Source of the DNA: Clostridium_AT radicumherbarum
Lineage (GTDB): Bacteria; Bacillota; Clostridia; Clostridiales; Clostridiaceae
Length of the DNA: 64,000 nucleotides
NCBI RefSeq assembly: GCF_045310525.1
Contig: NZ_JBJHZY010000001.1
Span: 1 to 64,000, forward strand
Direction of reading: 5' to 3'
The position numbers and the translations under genes are program-made. Below the pieces are notes generated by a model that made no database searches, had not been told where the DNA came from, and saw only the letters and a list, made by a program, of their open reading frames with translations. Shown here in pieces: positions 16,659 through 24,961 of this stretch; position 1 is the stretch's first letter; every line of letters begins with the position of its first letter.

Positions 16659-17504
16659 ATGAATAACAATATGGTGGAGTGTAAGAATCTTCTGTACAAG
16701 TATACTTCTGAAGATAATACTGCTGGAAAAGTAGCGGTTAATGACATAAATTTAGAGGTTAAAAAAGGTGAATTTTTAGTTGTCCTAGGACGTAATGGTT
16801 CTGGAAAGTCAACTCTAGCTAAACATATCAATGCCTTACTTTTACCTAGTGGTGGAAAAGTTTTTGTGGATGGCCTAGATACATCAAATCTATCAGAGGT
16901 CTGGAACATTAGAAATAAAGCAGGTATGGTATTTCAAAATCCTGATAATCAATTAGTAGCAACTATTGTGGAAGAGGATGTGGCTTTTGGACCTGAAAAT
17001 TTGGGTATAGAACCTAAAGAAATTAGAAAAAGAGTAAATGAGGCTTTAAAAACTGTTGATATGCTGGAATACAGCAGACATGCTCCTCATTTATTATCTG
17101 GTGGACAAAAGCAGAGAATAGCCATAGCAGGCATATTAGCAATGAGACCAGAGTGTATTGTTTTTGATGAACCAACAGCTATGCTGGATCCTATAGGCAG
17201 AAGAGAAGTTATGAAGACAATAAAGCAGGTAAATAGGGATTTTGGAATTACTATTATTCTTATAACTCATTTTATGGAAGAAGCTGCTGAGGCAGATAGA
17301 ATTATAGTTATGGATGAAGGCAATATTATTATGCAGGGAAAACCTAGGGAAATTTTTAATCATGTTTCTGAAATGAAAAAGATTGGCTTGGATGTTCCGC
17401 AGGTAACTGAGCTTGCCTATGAACTTAAGAAAAGCGGAATAAATATTAATACAGATATATTAACGATAAATGAGATGGTGAGTGCATTATGCCAATTAAA
17501 ATAG
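16659..17504 (+). CDS. ecfA1: Energy-coupling factor transporter ATPase EcfA1
   Basis: First of two ABC ATPases that power the shared ECF module for vitamin uptake through interchangeable S components. Walker A is GRNGSGKST, the signature is LLSGGQKQR and Walker B is CIVFDEPTAML, followed by ITHFMEEA. The length is 281 residues from ATG 16659 behind AGAGGTG; the open frame starts at 16650. The stop overlaps ecfA2 by 16 nt. No S component lies nearby, so this is the group II (shared) arrangement. Confidence 0.94.
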   Translation: MNNNMVECKNLLYKYTSEDNTAGKVAVNDINLEVKKGEFLVVLGRNGSGKSTLAKHINALLLPSGGKVFVDGLDTSNLSEVWNIRNKAGMVFQNPDNQLVATIVEEDVAFGPENLGIEPKEIRKRVNEALKTVDMLEYSRHAPHLLSGGQKQRIAIAGILAMRPECIVFDEPTAMLDPIGRREVMKTIKQVNRDFGITIILITHFMEEAAEADRIIVMDEGNIIMQGKPREIFNHVSEMKKIGLDVPQVTELAYELKKSGININTDILTINEMVSALCQLK

Positions 17505-18352
17505 AGAATTTAACACATACTTATATGAAAAGATCTCCATTTGAAAAAAAAGCCTTAGATGTTGTATCAATACAAATAGGGGATGGAGAGTTTGTTGCAC
17601 TTATAGGTCATACAGGCTCCGGAAAGTCTACATTAATACAACATATTAATGGACTTTTAAAACCTGACAGTGGCAAAATATATGTTAATGATGTTGACAT
17701 TACTGAAAAAGGCGTAAAGCTTAGTGATATTAGAAAGAAAGTTGGCCTTGTATTTCAATATCCCGAATATCAATTGTTTGAAGAGACAATTGAAAAAGAT
17801 ATAGCTTTTGGACCAAAAAATTTGGGCCTTTCTGAAGCTGATATAAGTTTAAGGGTTAGAAGAGCTATGGAAATGGTTGGGCTTGACTATGAGACCTATA
17901 AAGATAAATCTCCTTTTGATTTAAGCGGAGGACAAAAAAGAAGAGTAGCTATTGCAGGAGTTGTAGCTATGGAGCCTTCTGTGCTTATTTTAGATGAGCC
18001 AACTGCAGGATTAGATCCTAAGGGCAGAGATGATATTTTAAATCAAGTTAAACTTCTTCATAATGAATACCATATGACAATAATATTGGTTTCACACAGC
18101 ATGGAAGATGTTGCTAAGGTGGCAGACAGAATATTAGTAATGCATAAGGGTAAATGCATATTAGATGGACCTCCAAGTAAAATATTTAATGAAATAGACA
18201 CTTTGGAAAGTGTAGGGCTAGCTGTACCACAAGTGACATATTTAATGAGAAGCCTTAATGAAAAAGGTTTTCCTGTATCTAAAGAAGCATATACTATTGA
18301 TCAAGCTAAGAAAGAGATATTAAAGGTTTTAAGGGGGGCTGAAAATGATTAA
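17489..18352 (+). CDS. ecfA2: Energy-coupling factor transporter ATPase EcfA2
   Basis: Second ECF ATPase, 287 residues. Walker A GHTGSGKST, signature DLSGGQKRR, Walker B VLILDEPTAGLD and a switch histidine in ILVSHSMEDV are all intact. It forms a heterodimer with EcfA1 below the membrane. Overlaps of 16 nt with ecfA1 and 8 nt with ecfT point to coupled translation. Confidence 0.94.
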   Translation: MPIKIENLTHTYMKRSPFEKKALDVVSIQIGDGEFVALIGHTGSGKSTLIQHINGLLKPDSGKIYVNDVDITEKGVKLSDIRKKVGLVFQYPEYQLFEETIEKDIAFGPKNLGLSEADISLRVRRAMEMVGLDYETYKDKSPFDLSGGQKRRVAIAGVVAMEPSVLILDEPTAGLDPKGRDDILNQVKLLHNEYHMTIILVSHSMEDVAKVADRILVMHKGKCILDGPPSKIFNEIDTLESVGLAVPQVTYLMRSLNEKGFPVSKEAYTIDQAKKEILKVLRGAEND

Positions 18353-19160
18353 AGATATTACTATTGGCCAATACATTCCTGGAGAATCTTTCGTACACAA
18401 GTTAGATCCTAGAGTTAAAATATTAATCTCTATAGTCTATGTTATATCCCTTTTCTTAGTCAATAATTTTGAAGGATATATTTTTGTTATTGCATTTACT
18501 GCTATTTCAATTGCTGTATCTAAAATTCCTTTCAGGTATATTTATAAGGGCTTAAAACCGATTTTCGTGTTATTGTTATTTACAGCCCTAATTAATATAC
18601 TTATGACAAATGGAACTGGGGAACCCATATTCCATTATGGAGTTATAAGAATATATAGAGAGGGCTTAGTGCTAGCCTCATTTATGATACTGAGACTAAC
18701 ATTTTTAATTATAGGAACTTCTTTATTGACCTTGGCAACTTCACCTATAGAGCTTACAGATGGTATAGAAAAATTGTTAAGTCCATTTAAAAAAATAGGA
18801 GTTCCTGCTCATGAGCTTGCTATGATGATGACTATTGCATTAAGATTCATTCCCACGCTTATGGATGAAACTGATAAAATAATGAAAGCTCAGAAGGCAA
18901 GAGGAGCAGACTTTGAAAGTGGAAATTTACTAAATAGGGCAAAGAATTTAATACCTTTACTAGTACCGCTGTTTATTAGCTCTTTTAGAAGAGCAGATGA
19001 GCTCGCAATGGCAATGGAAGCAAGATGTTACAGAGGTGGGGAAGGCAGAACAAGAATGAAAGAACTGCATCTTACAAATAGAGATTTTCTTGGAGCCGTC
19101 TTTACAATTATATTTACAATATTGTGTATTGCAAGTAGGTTCTGGTGGAAGGCAGTATAG
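18345..19160 (+). CDS. ecfT: Energy-coupling factor transporter membrane protein EcfT
   Basis: A 271-residue membrane protein, the scaffold that joins the ATPases to S components. Several hydrophobic segments are seen at the N-terminus and in the middle. Family elements HKLDPRVKILISIVYVI and the two Ala-Arg-Gly type coupling motifs, seen as KAQKARGADF and AMEARCYRGG, are present. The second couples to EcfA. Confidence 0.94.
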   Translation: MIKDITIGQYIPGESFVHKLDPRVKILISIVYVISLFLVNNFEGYIFVIAFTAISIAVSKIPFRYIYKGLKPIFVLLLFTALINILMTNGTGEPIFHYGVIRIYREGLVLASFMILRLTFLIIGTSLLTLATSPIELTDGIEKLLSPFKKIGVPAHELAMMMTIALRFIPTLMDETDKIMKAQKARGADFESGNLLNRAKNLIPLLVPLFISSFRRADELAMAMEARCYRGGEGRTRMKELHLTNRDFLGAVFTIIFTILCIASRFWWKAV

Positions 19161-19171
19161 TGTAATTAATT

Positions 19172-19906
19172 ATGAGAAATATTAAACTGACTATTGAATA
19201 TGATGGAACAAATTACGCAGGCTGGCAGAAACAAAAAAAGGTTATTACAATTCAGCAGAAAATAGAAGAGGCTATTGAATTAATTATTAATAATAAGGTT
19301 AAGGTTATTGGCTCAAGTAGAACAGATGCTGGTGTACACGCACGAGGCTTTGTTGCAAACTTTATGACAGAAAGCAATATAAATACTAAAAGCTTTAAAG
19401 ATGCAATAAATAGTAAGCTGCCGCGAGATATAGTAATTCTTGGTTCCGAAGAAGTTGACATGGAATTTCACTCTAGGTATTCATCAATTGGTAAGAGGTA
19501 CAGTTATACTATTTTAAATAGACATGAGCCAACTGCACTGGAAAGAAATTACGTATATCATTATAAAAAACAGCTGGATTTTCAGGCAATGGAGGCAGCT
19601 TCCTCCTATTTTATTGGTGAGCATGATTTCTCTGCCTTTAAGGCAGCAGGAAGTTCTGTGAAAACTACTGTGAGAAATATTAAAAGTGCATTTTTGCAAA
19701 AAAATGAAGATAAAATTACATTTTATATTGAAGGCGACGGTTTTTTATATAATATGGTTAGAATAATGACTGGTACACTTATAGATGTTGGAATTCATAA
19801 GCTTAAACCTTATGAGATTTCAAATATAATAAAATCAAAGGATAGAACTAAGGCAGGCAAGACAGCTCCTGCATCAGGACTATGTTTAGAAGTTGTTTAT
19901 TACTAG
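19172..19906 (+). CDS. truA: tRNA pseudouridine(38-40) synthase TruA
   Basis: Modifies uridines 38-40 in the anticodon arm of tRNAs. The 244-residue protein has the N-terminal IEYDGTNYAGWQKQ and the catalytic aspartate in SSRTDAGVHARG, followed by FLYNMVRIMTGTL. It begins 11 nt after ecfT with only a weak ribosome binding site, so translation probably depends on coupling. The order ecfT-truA-rplM is conserved in Firmicutes. Confidence 0.96.
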   Translation: MRNIKLTIEYDGTNYAGWQKQKKVITIQQKIEEAIELIINNKVKVIGSSRTDAGVHARGFVANFMTESNINTKSFKDAINSKLPRDIVILGSEEVDMEFHSRYSSIGKRYSYTILNRHEPTALERNYVYHYKKQLDFQAMEAASSYFIGEHDFSAFKAAGSSVKTTVRNIKSAFLQKNEDKITFYIEGDGFLYNMVRIMTGTLIDVGIHKLKPYEISNIIKSKDRTKAGKTAPASGLCLEVVYY

Positions 19907-19916
19907 AGGAAAATTG

Positions 19917-19945
19917 TTGACACGCCTGGAAGAATGTATTATAAT
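19917..19945 (+). promoter_or_regulatory. Sigma-A promoter of rplM-rpsI
   Basis: TTGACA (19917-19922) and TATAAT (19940-19945) with a 17-bp spacer form a perfect consensus promoter, right after the truA stop codon. Transcription should start near 19952. Confidence 0.93.
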
Positions 19946-19951
19946 GAATAA

Positions 19952-20038
19952 TGTTGTATTATGTTGTGTATAAGATCCACTAGCCCCGGATCTTGACATA
20001 GATAAAGTTTTTTATGTAAAGTTCAGGGAGGGAAAAAA
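19952..20038 (+). promoter_or_regulatory. Leader of rplM-rpsI, probable L13 leader
   Basis: The 87-nt leader forms a clear stem aagatcc/ggatctt (19972-19978 with 19988-19994) and a second possible stem acata/tatgt (19996-20000 with 20013-20017) just before the GGGAGGG ribosome binding site. An L13 leader motif, an autoregulatory element, is known upstream of rplM in Firmicutes. The position and two-stem layout fit it, but identity by covariance model is not tested. Confidence 0.6.
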
Positions 20039-20473
20039 ATGAAATCATATCTAGCTAAGAAGAACGAAGTTGAAAGAAAATGGTATGTTATCGATGCAGC
20101 TGGAAAGCCACTAGGAAGAGTTGCAAGCCAAGTTGCTACAATATTAAGAGGAAAAAATAAGCCTACTTTTACACCAAATGTTGATACTGGAGATTTTGTT
20201 ATAATTATTAATGCTGAAAAGGTGCTTTTAACTGGCAAAAAGCTTGATCAAAAGATGATGAGACATCACTCATTATATCCAGGTGGATTAAAAGAAACTC
20301 CTTATAGAGAAGTTTTAGCAAAGAAGCCTGAATTTGCTTTCCATGAAGCTGTAAGAAGAATGCTACCAGATGGACCTTTAGGAAGAGATATGCTTAAGAA
20401 GCTAAAGGTATTTAGAGGAGCAGAACACACTCATGAAGCTCAAAAACCAGAAGCACTTGAGTTAAAGTATTAA
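20039..20473 (+). CDS. rplM: 50S ribosomal protein L13
   Basis: L13 of 144 residues with WYVIDAAGKPLGRVASQVA and the HSLYPGGLKETPYRE motif. It is an early assembly protein of the 50S subunit. CAGGGAGGG precedes the ATG. rpsI follows after 23 nt. Confidence 0.97.
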   Translation: MKSYLAKKNEVERKWYVIDAAGKPLGRVASQVATILRGKNKPTFTPNVDTGDFVIIINAEKVLLTGKKLDQKMMRHHSLYPGGLKETPYREVLAKKPEFAFHEAVRRMLPDGPLGRDMLKKLKVFRGAEHTHEAQKPEALELKY

Positions 20474-20496
20474 TTGGAAGCAGGAGGGAATATAAA

Positions 20497-20889
20497 ATGG
20501 CTAAAGTTCAATATATAGGAACTGGAAGAAGAAAAAAATCAGTTGCAAGAGTTAGACTTGTACCTGGTGAAGGAAAAATTACAATAAACAAAAGAGAAAT
20601 TGAAACATATTTCGGATTAGATACTTTAAGATTCATAGTTAATCAACCATTAGTATTAACTGGAACTAAAGAAAAATTCGATGTTATAGTAAATGTTCAT
20701 GGCGGCGGCTTTACAGGTCAAGCTGGAGCAATCAGACATGGTATATCAAGAGCTTTACTTAAAGCTGATGAAAATTTAAGACCAGAGCTTAAAAAAGCAG
20801 GTTTCTTAACTAGAGATCCAAGAATGAAGGAAAGAAAGAAATACGGTCTTAAAAAGGCAAGAAGAGCTCCACAATTCTCAAAGAGATAA
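20497..20889 (+). CDS. rpsI: 30S ribosomal protein S9
   Basis: S9 of 130 residues with GTGRRKKSVARVRLVPGEGK at the start and the basic tail KKYGLKKARRAPQFSKR, whose last Arg touches P-site tRNA. GCAGGAGGG precedes the ATG. In Bacillus and clostridia cwlD usually follows closely; here about 3 kb of other material intervenes. Confidence 0.97.
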   Translation: MAKVQYIGTGRRKKSVARVRLVPGEGKITINKREIETYFGLDTLRFIVNQPLVLTGTKEKFDVIVNVHGGGFTGQAGAIRHGISRALLKADENLRPELKKAGFLTRDPRMKERKKYGLKKARRAPQFSKR

Positions 20890-20908
20890 TAGGTCTATTA
20901 TACAGAAG

Positions 20909-20943
20909 TCCTCAAACCCTTGTGGTTTGGGGATTTTTTATTT
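20909..20943 (+). terminator. Terminator after rpsI
   Basis: tcctcaaacc (20909-20918) pairs with ggtttgggga (20924-20933), a 10-bp stem with one G-T pair, then TTTTTTATTTT. Confidence 0.93.
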
Positions 20944-21160
20944 TCGGAATCCTATAGCATCGTTAGCTTTTCAATTTGTTCAATTAACGGAGTCCAATAT
21001 GAATCATAAAGAAGCATGAGCTAAGGACTTGTAAATGGATTCTTCGGAAAATATAAAGCGGATGAGGATTAGCAAAAATTTTTATAAAAACCTATTTTAC
21101 TTACTTTAAGAAATTAGTATAATAATAAATATAAATTATAGAAACAAAAGGAAGAAGTAT

Positions 21161-21529
21161 ATGAGTTTTTTTTGGAAACTTAGCACAAAAATATTAGTTG
21201 TTTTATTTATTTTTCGGGCTATGCTTCCCTTTAGCTTTGCACAAAACTTTTCAAAAGCTAATGTTGGAACTAATGGGGCTATAATAACTTCGGTTAAGGT
21301 TGACCAAAATTCAGTTATTATACAAAATCAAAGGAAATTTGTTCAATTTAATTATAGTTATATTGATTTCTTTTACAAAACCGTTTTTTTAGCAATAGCG
21401 TATTTTAGTATAAAATCTATCATTATATATAGAGAACCAATTATAGACTTAAGAACCAAAATATATATATTTAAATCTCCGATTTTATATGGGAGTAACT
21501 GTATTATAAAACCTTCTTTTTTTGAATAA
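21161..21529 (+). CDS. Hypothetical secreted or membrane protein
   Basis: I do not recognise a family. The 122-residue ORF has a signal-peptide-like N-terminus (positive MSFFWKLSTK, hydrophobic core to about residue 26, possible cleavage at FAQ), and a second hydrophobic stretch near residues 68-85. AAAGGAAGAAG precedes the ATG, and TATAAT at 21118-21123 may be a -10 element. The 271 nt between rpsI and this ORF holds no other clear feature. It could be a real small gene or a degraded one. Confidence 0.45.
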   Translation: MSFFWKLSTKILVVLFIFRAMLPFSFAQNFSKANVGTNGAIITSVKVDQNSVIIQNQRKFVQFNYSYIDFFYKTVFLAIAYFSIKSIIIYREPIIDLRTKIYIFKSPILYGSNCIIKPSFFE

Positions 21530-21552
21530 ATAATAAAGGAGAAGGTGGAAAA

Positions 21553-21648
21553 ATGGATTCTAGCAGTATAGTAGTATTAATAGTTGTGGGATTATTTGGT
21601 ATTGGTAGAGCTATAGCTATGGCTATGTCTTCACGAAAAAGCAAATAG
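21553..21648 (+). CDS. 31-residue single-span membrane peptide
   Basis: ATG 21553 follows AAAGGAGAAGGTGG and opens a 31-codon frame ending TAG. The peptide has a short N-terminus MDSSS, about 20 hydrophobic residues (IVVLIVVGLFGIGRAIAMAM) and a basic tail SSRKSK, so it would sit in the membrane with the tail inside. No family is recognised. The good ribosome binding site and membrane-protein composition support a real small gene. Confidence 0.55.
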   Translation: MDSSSIVVLIVVGLFGIGRAIAMAMSSRKSK

Positions 21649-21732
21649 TAATATTGTAATCAAAAAATAATTAGAATAGCAGCTGTTTTTGCTGTAATAT
21701 CAATACTTCCTAGATAGTTATTAATTTCAAAT

Positions 21733-21760
21733 AAAGCCCTGAGTAATCAGGGCTTTTTGC
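21733..21760 (+). terminator. Intrinsic terminator
   Basis: aaagccctga (21733-21742), loop gtaa, tcagggcttt (21747-21756), then a short T-run. It ends the transcript of the small ORFs at 21161-21648. Confidence 0.88.
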
Positions 21761-21872
21761 TTTAGTGGTTCAAGGTTTTAAAGAACTATGATAAAATTAA
21801 ATTTTAATAAGGAGGGAAAGATATGAATGAATAGTTATTTCAAAATATGATATTAAAGGAATGAAATAGAAG

Positions 21873-22850
21873 ATGATAAATAGTGCATTTAAAAAAGTAA
21901 TAAAAATAATTGATATATTTTTTATTATATTTTTTATTATAATTTTTCAAAGAAATTATATAGAAAGCACTCAAAAGATTCAATTAAAATTTAATCCAAA
22001 TGGTAAATTTAAACTTGTGCAATTTACAGATTTGCATGAGCTCTCGTTAAAAAATGAAAAAACAATAAAGCTTATGGAAGATATATTAAATTTAGAAAAA
22101 CCAGATCTTGTTGTGTTAACTGGAGACAATATAGATGGCAAAAACTGCTCTGAAGAAGAGGTAAAAAAAGCAATCGCTAATATTGCAATGCCTATGGAAA
22201 TTAGAAAAATTCCTTGGGCAGTAGTTTTAGGTAACCATGACAGTGATCTCTGTCAAGTAGATAGAAAGAGCCAGATGAAAATGTATATGGCTTATCAACA
22301 TAATCTTAGTAAAGATTTTTCAAGCGTAATTGGTAGAGCAGGAGATTATAATCTTATTATAAATGACTCAAAACACACAAAACCTGTATTTAATATTTAT
22401 ATGCTTGATTCTGGTAGCTACTGTTTCAATGATTCTGCCTATATGAAAAGAGAACAAATAAAGTGGTACAAAAAATTATCAACCAGTCTGAAGAAAAAAA
22501 CTGGTAAGACAATTCCTTCTCTTATGTTTTTTCATATTCCCTTACAGCAACAATATATGGTTTGGGAAAATAGAAAAGCTATAGGAAGCAGAAATGAACA
22601 AGAGAGTTCACAGGAAATTGATAAAGGATTATTTAATGCACTCATTGAAATGGGAGATGTCAAAGGAGTGTTTGTAGGCCATGATCATACAAACGATTAT
22701 ATGGGAAGTATTAATGGTATTACTTTAGGGTATGGACGCTGTACTGGTTATAATGCCTATGATAAAGAGGATTTTTTAAAAGGTGCAAGAGTATTTATAT
22801 TAAACGAAAAAAGTCCAGAAAAATTCGAGACTTATATTAAATTAGAATAA
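21873..22850 (+). CDS. Membrane-anchored calcineurin-like metallophosphoesterase
   Basis: A 325-residue protein with an N-terminal membrane segment (residues about 8-25, Ile/Phe-rich) and a phosphoesterase domain facing outward. The metal-binding motifs are in order: TDLHE (usual DxH), LTGDN, LGNHDSD, a histidine in FFHIP, and VGHDHTND. The substrate cannot be told. The ribosome binding site before the ATG is weak (TAGAAG), while a strong AAGGAGGG 60 nt upstream (21809-21817) leads only to a three-codon frame MNE-stop at 21823-21834. Confidence 0.85.
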   Translation: MINSAFKKVIKIIDIFFIIFFIIIFQRNYIESTQKIQLKFNPNGKFKLVQFTDLHELSLKNEKTIKLMEDILNLEKPDLVVLTGDNIDGKNCSEEEVKKAIANIAMPMEIRKIPWAVVLGNHDSDLCQVDRKSQMKMYMAYQHNLSKDFSSVIGRAGDYNLIINDSKHTKPVFNIYMLDSGSYCFNDSAYMKREQIKWYKKLSTSLKKKTGKTIPSLMFFHIPLQQQYMVWENRKAIGSRNEQESSQEIDKGLFNALIEMGDVKGVFVGHDHTNDYMGSINGITLGYGRCTGYNAYDKEDFLKGARVFILNEKSPEKFETYIKLE

Positions 22851-22975
22851 ATTTGTTTCATTTTGATACACAATATAAGAATTAAAAAAAATATATTAAT
22901 TTTGATAACATTCTCAAGAATAAAAGATACTGTCATTGCTAATGACTATCTACTGTATTTGACAATACCTTTATT

Positions 22976-23386
22976 TTAACTAGTTATTTGAGCTTCTTCT
23001 TCAACTCTTTCCTTCGCACCTAAAGCTGATGTAATTATACCTATAAAGCTTAAGGTGATCCCTAATGTGGTTAATATGTTAGGTGATAATGAAGTTGTAT
23101 CTCTCCCGGATGCTTGATTAATTTGCCGCTGTCTTAACCTTTCTCTTGCAGTAAATAAAGATAATGAACTGGCTATAATGACAATAAAGAAAGTAATTAG
23201 TGTTAATTGAGATGGCGTTATTTTTGTAGGGTGGTTGTTTTTTGGAATACTGTTCCCTTCAGTTTGCTGCTGGAGTAAAAGTGTCTGTGACCAGTTAGCG
23301 ATAAAGATAATAAGAAAAGACGCAATTGCATATAGAACTCCCGAAGTTTTTTGTAATTCAAGCAATTCAAATTCAGAAGGCATCAT
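22976..23386 (-). CDS. Hypothetical membrane protein
   Basis: A 136-residue protein with three likely membrane segments (near residues 18-36, 60-78 and 104-122) and a Lys/Arg-containing loop between the second and third (TARERLRQRQ). I recognise no family. AGGAGG sits upstream of a double ATG, which supports translation. It is the only leftward gene between the S10 operon and glgP and has no co-oriented neighbour. Confidence 0.6.
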   Translation of the reverse strand: MMPSEFELLELQKTSGVLYAIASFLIIFIANWSQTLLLQQQTEGNSIPKNNHPTKITPSQLTLITFFIVIIASSLSLFTARERLRQRQINQASGRDTTSLSPNILTTLGITLSFIGIITSALGAKERVEEEAQITS

Positions 23387-23552
23387 TCCACTTCCTCCTA
23401 AGATATAAAATTTTTAATTTTAGATTTGCTATTTTATATCATATATTATTTAAGATGTTATAACTGTAAAATAAAATAATTGTCTAAAACACAATATTAT
23501 TAAACTAGGTTATATAGTGATTTACTTTTGAATATAAAAAATGAAAAATTAA

Positions 23553-23739
23553 CAAGAGTTTGTTTACTCATTAGGGGGAGTAAGATAGATACTCAATAAT
23601 ACTAACAAACTCTTGCTAGGAGTGAAAATATTGGTCAATATCATTTTATGATTAAAAGTTAATTATGTTATATATTTTAAAAGTATAATTTTTGAATAAC
23701 TGGTTTAGAGTTAGAATTTGATATATAACTCTTTTTTTA
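23553..23739 (+). ncRNA. Possible structured RNA upstream of cwlD
   Basis: Within the 588-nt gene-free stretch 23387-23974, caagagtttgtt (23553-23564) is perfectly complementary to aacaaactcttg (23604-23615), enclosing a smaller stem gagta/tactc (23578-23582 with 23590-23594). A terminator-like hairpin agagtta/taactct with seven Ts lies at 23707-23739. No ORF is seen. Together these could bound a small RNA of about 200 nt. The transcription start is unknown. The rest of the stretch is A/T-rich without recognised features. Confidence 0.35.
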
Positions 23740-23974
23740 TTGTGGAAAAAAATAATTAAAAAATAACATTATGCACAAACTATAAGTGGATTGAGACATT
23801 AAAGAATTAAAAACTTTAATTAGATGCGTAATATAACAGAAAGCGCAGAAGACGCTTGGGAGGTTATTATTAAATATAAACTATAATAGCTCCTCAGTGT
23901 GCTCAGTGAATTATACTTATTAAGCTCAAAAAATCTTTTGATCTTTTTGTAATATTGCTATAGGAGGATGAATG

Positions 23975-24670
23975 ATGAACTTTAGAAAGAATATTGTTAT
24001 AGGCATAATGTTGTTGTGCATTCTGTTAATTCCAACATATACTGCGTTTGCTGAGGATTATGAAGAAGTGACCGCTGAGAAAAAAGTAATACTAATAGAT
24101 CCTGGTCATGGGGGCTATGACGGCGGTGCAGAAGGGAAAACTGGCATTAAGGAAAAGGATATTAATTTAAGTATAAGTCTTAAATTAAAAGATATGCTAA
24201 AAGCTGAGGGCTTTCAAGTTTTCATGACTAGAGAAAAAGACGAGGCATTAATAGATCAAAGAAGCGCTAAATACAGTACTAAAAAAAGCCAGGACTTAGC
24301 TAACAGATGTAAAATCAAGAAGGAAGTAAATCCTGATCTATTTATAAGTATTCATCAAAATCATTTTCCACAAGGTCAATATTATGGCTCTCAAGTGTGG
24401 TATTCAGATTTCAAAGAGAGCAGTATACTTGCACATCTTATCCAAGGTAATCTTATAATGGATTTAGACAAAAGTAACAAACGAGTGGAAAAGCCTGCAA
24501 AGGACAATTATAAAATACTTAGAAATAATGATACTATGCCTTCTGTATTGGTGGAATGTGGTTTTTTATCCAATTATAATGAAGAATTGAAGCTAAAGAA
24601 TGAGGAATATCAAGTTTTAATAGCAAAATCCTTAACAAGATCCATAAAAACCTATTTAGATGAAAATTAA
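23975..24670 (+). CDS. cwlD: N-acetylmuramoyl-L-alanine amidase CwlD (spore cortex maturation)
   Basis: Amidase_3 family. In sporulating Firmicutes CwlD helps create muramic-delta-lactam in spore cortex, the mark read by germination enzymes. A signal peptide or anchor (to about residue 27, ending AFA) precedes the catalytic domain. Zinc ligands are in IDPGHGGYDGG (His), KEKDINL (Glu) and SIHQNH (His); the catalytic Glu is in VLVECGFLSN. The length of 231 residues equals B. subtilis CwlD, and position downstream of rplM-rpsI supports the name. ATG 23975 fits AGGAGG better than 23972. Confidence 0.87.
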   Translation: MNFRKNIVIGIMLLCILLIPTYTAFAEDYEEVTAEKKVILIDPGHGGYDGGAEGKTGIKEKDINLSISLKLKDMLKAEGFQVFMTREKDEALIDQRSAKYSTKKSQDLANRCKIKKEVNPDLFISIHQNHFPQGQYYGSQVWYSDFKESSILAHLIQGNLIMDLDKSNKRVEKPAKDNYKILRNNDTMPSVLVECGFLSNYNEELKLKNEEYQVLIAKSLTRSIKTYLDEN

Positions 24671-24674
24671 TATG

Positions 24675-24715
24675 TAAAGCGACATATTCCCTGGGAAATA
24701 TGTCGCTTTAATTTT
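24675..24715 (+). terminator. Terminator after cwlD
   Basis: taaagcgacatatt (24675-24688) pairs with aatatgtcgcttta (24697-24710), a perfect 14-bp stem, then attttagttt. A second long hairpin of unknown role follows: attaaaagaaaatt/aattttcttttaat around 24753-24790. Confidence 0.9.
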
Positions 24716-24862
24716 AGTTTGCCAGATTATGATGAATAATACAAATCTACGAATTAAAAGAAAATTTTATTTGTAGAATTTTCTTTTAATTTAACATATG
24801 AAGAAAATCTATCATTATTAATAAAATTTGCAATAAAAACTTTCAAAAATATATTTAATATA

Positions 24863-24891
24863 TTGAAGTGAATGGAACAATGTGATACAAT
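24863..24891 (+). promoter_or_regulatory. Promoter of the gntR/glutamate mutase locus
   Basis: TTGAAG (24863-24868) and TACAAT (24886-24891) are 17 bp apart. Predicted transcription start is near 24898, directly at the palindrome at 24901. Confidence 0.65.
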
Positions 24892-24900
24892 AAAGTTGAC

Positions 24901-24927
24901 TAATGGATTAGTCCATTAGTCCATTAA
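24901..24927 (+). promoter_or_regulatory. Palindromic operator at the start of the glutamate locus
   Basis: taatgga-ttag-tccatta (24901-24918) is a perfect 7-bp inverted repeat, followed by a third half-site tccatta (24920-24926). It overlaps the predicted +1 region, where binding would block transcription. The natural candidate binder is the GntR protein encoded 35 nt downstream, so autoregulation is inferred. Confidence 0.65.
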
Positions 24928-24961
24928 GCATTAAAATTAACGCTCTAATATTGAAGTATTA

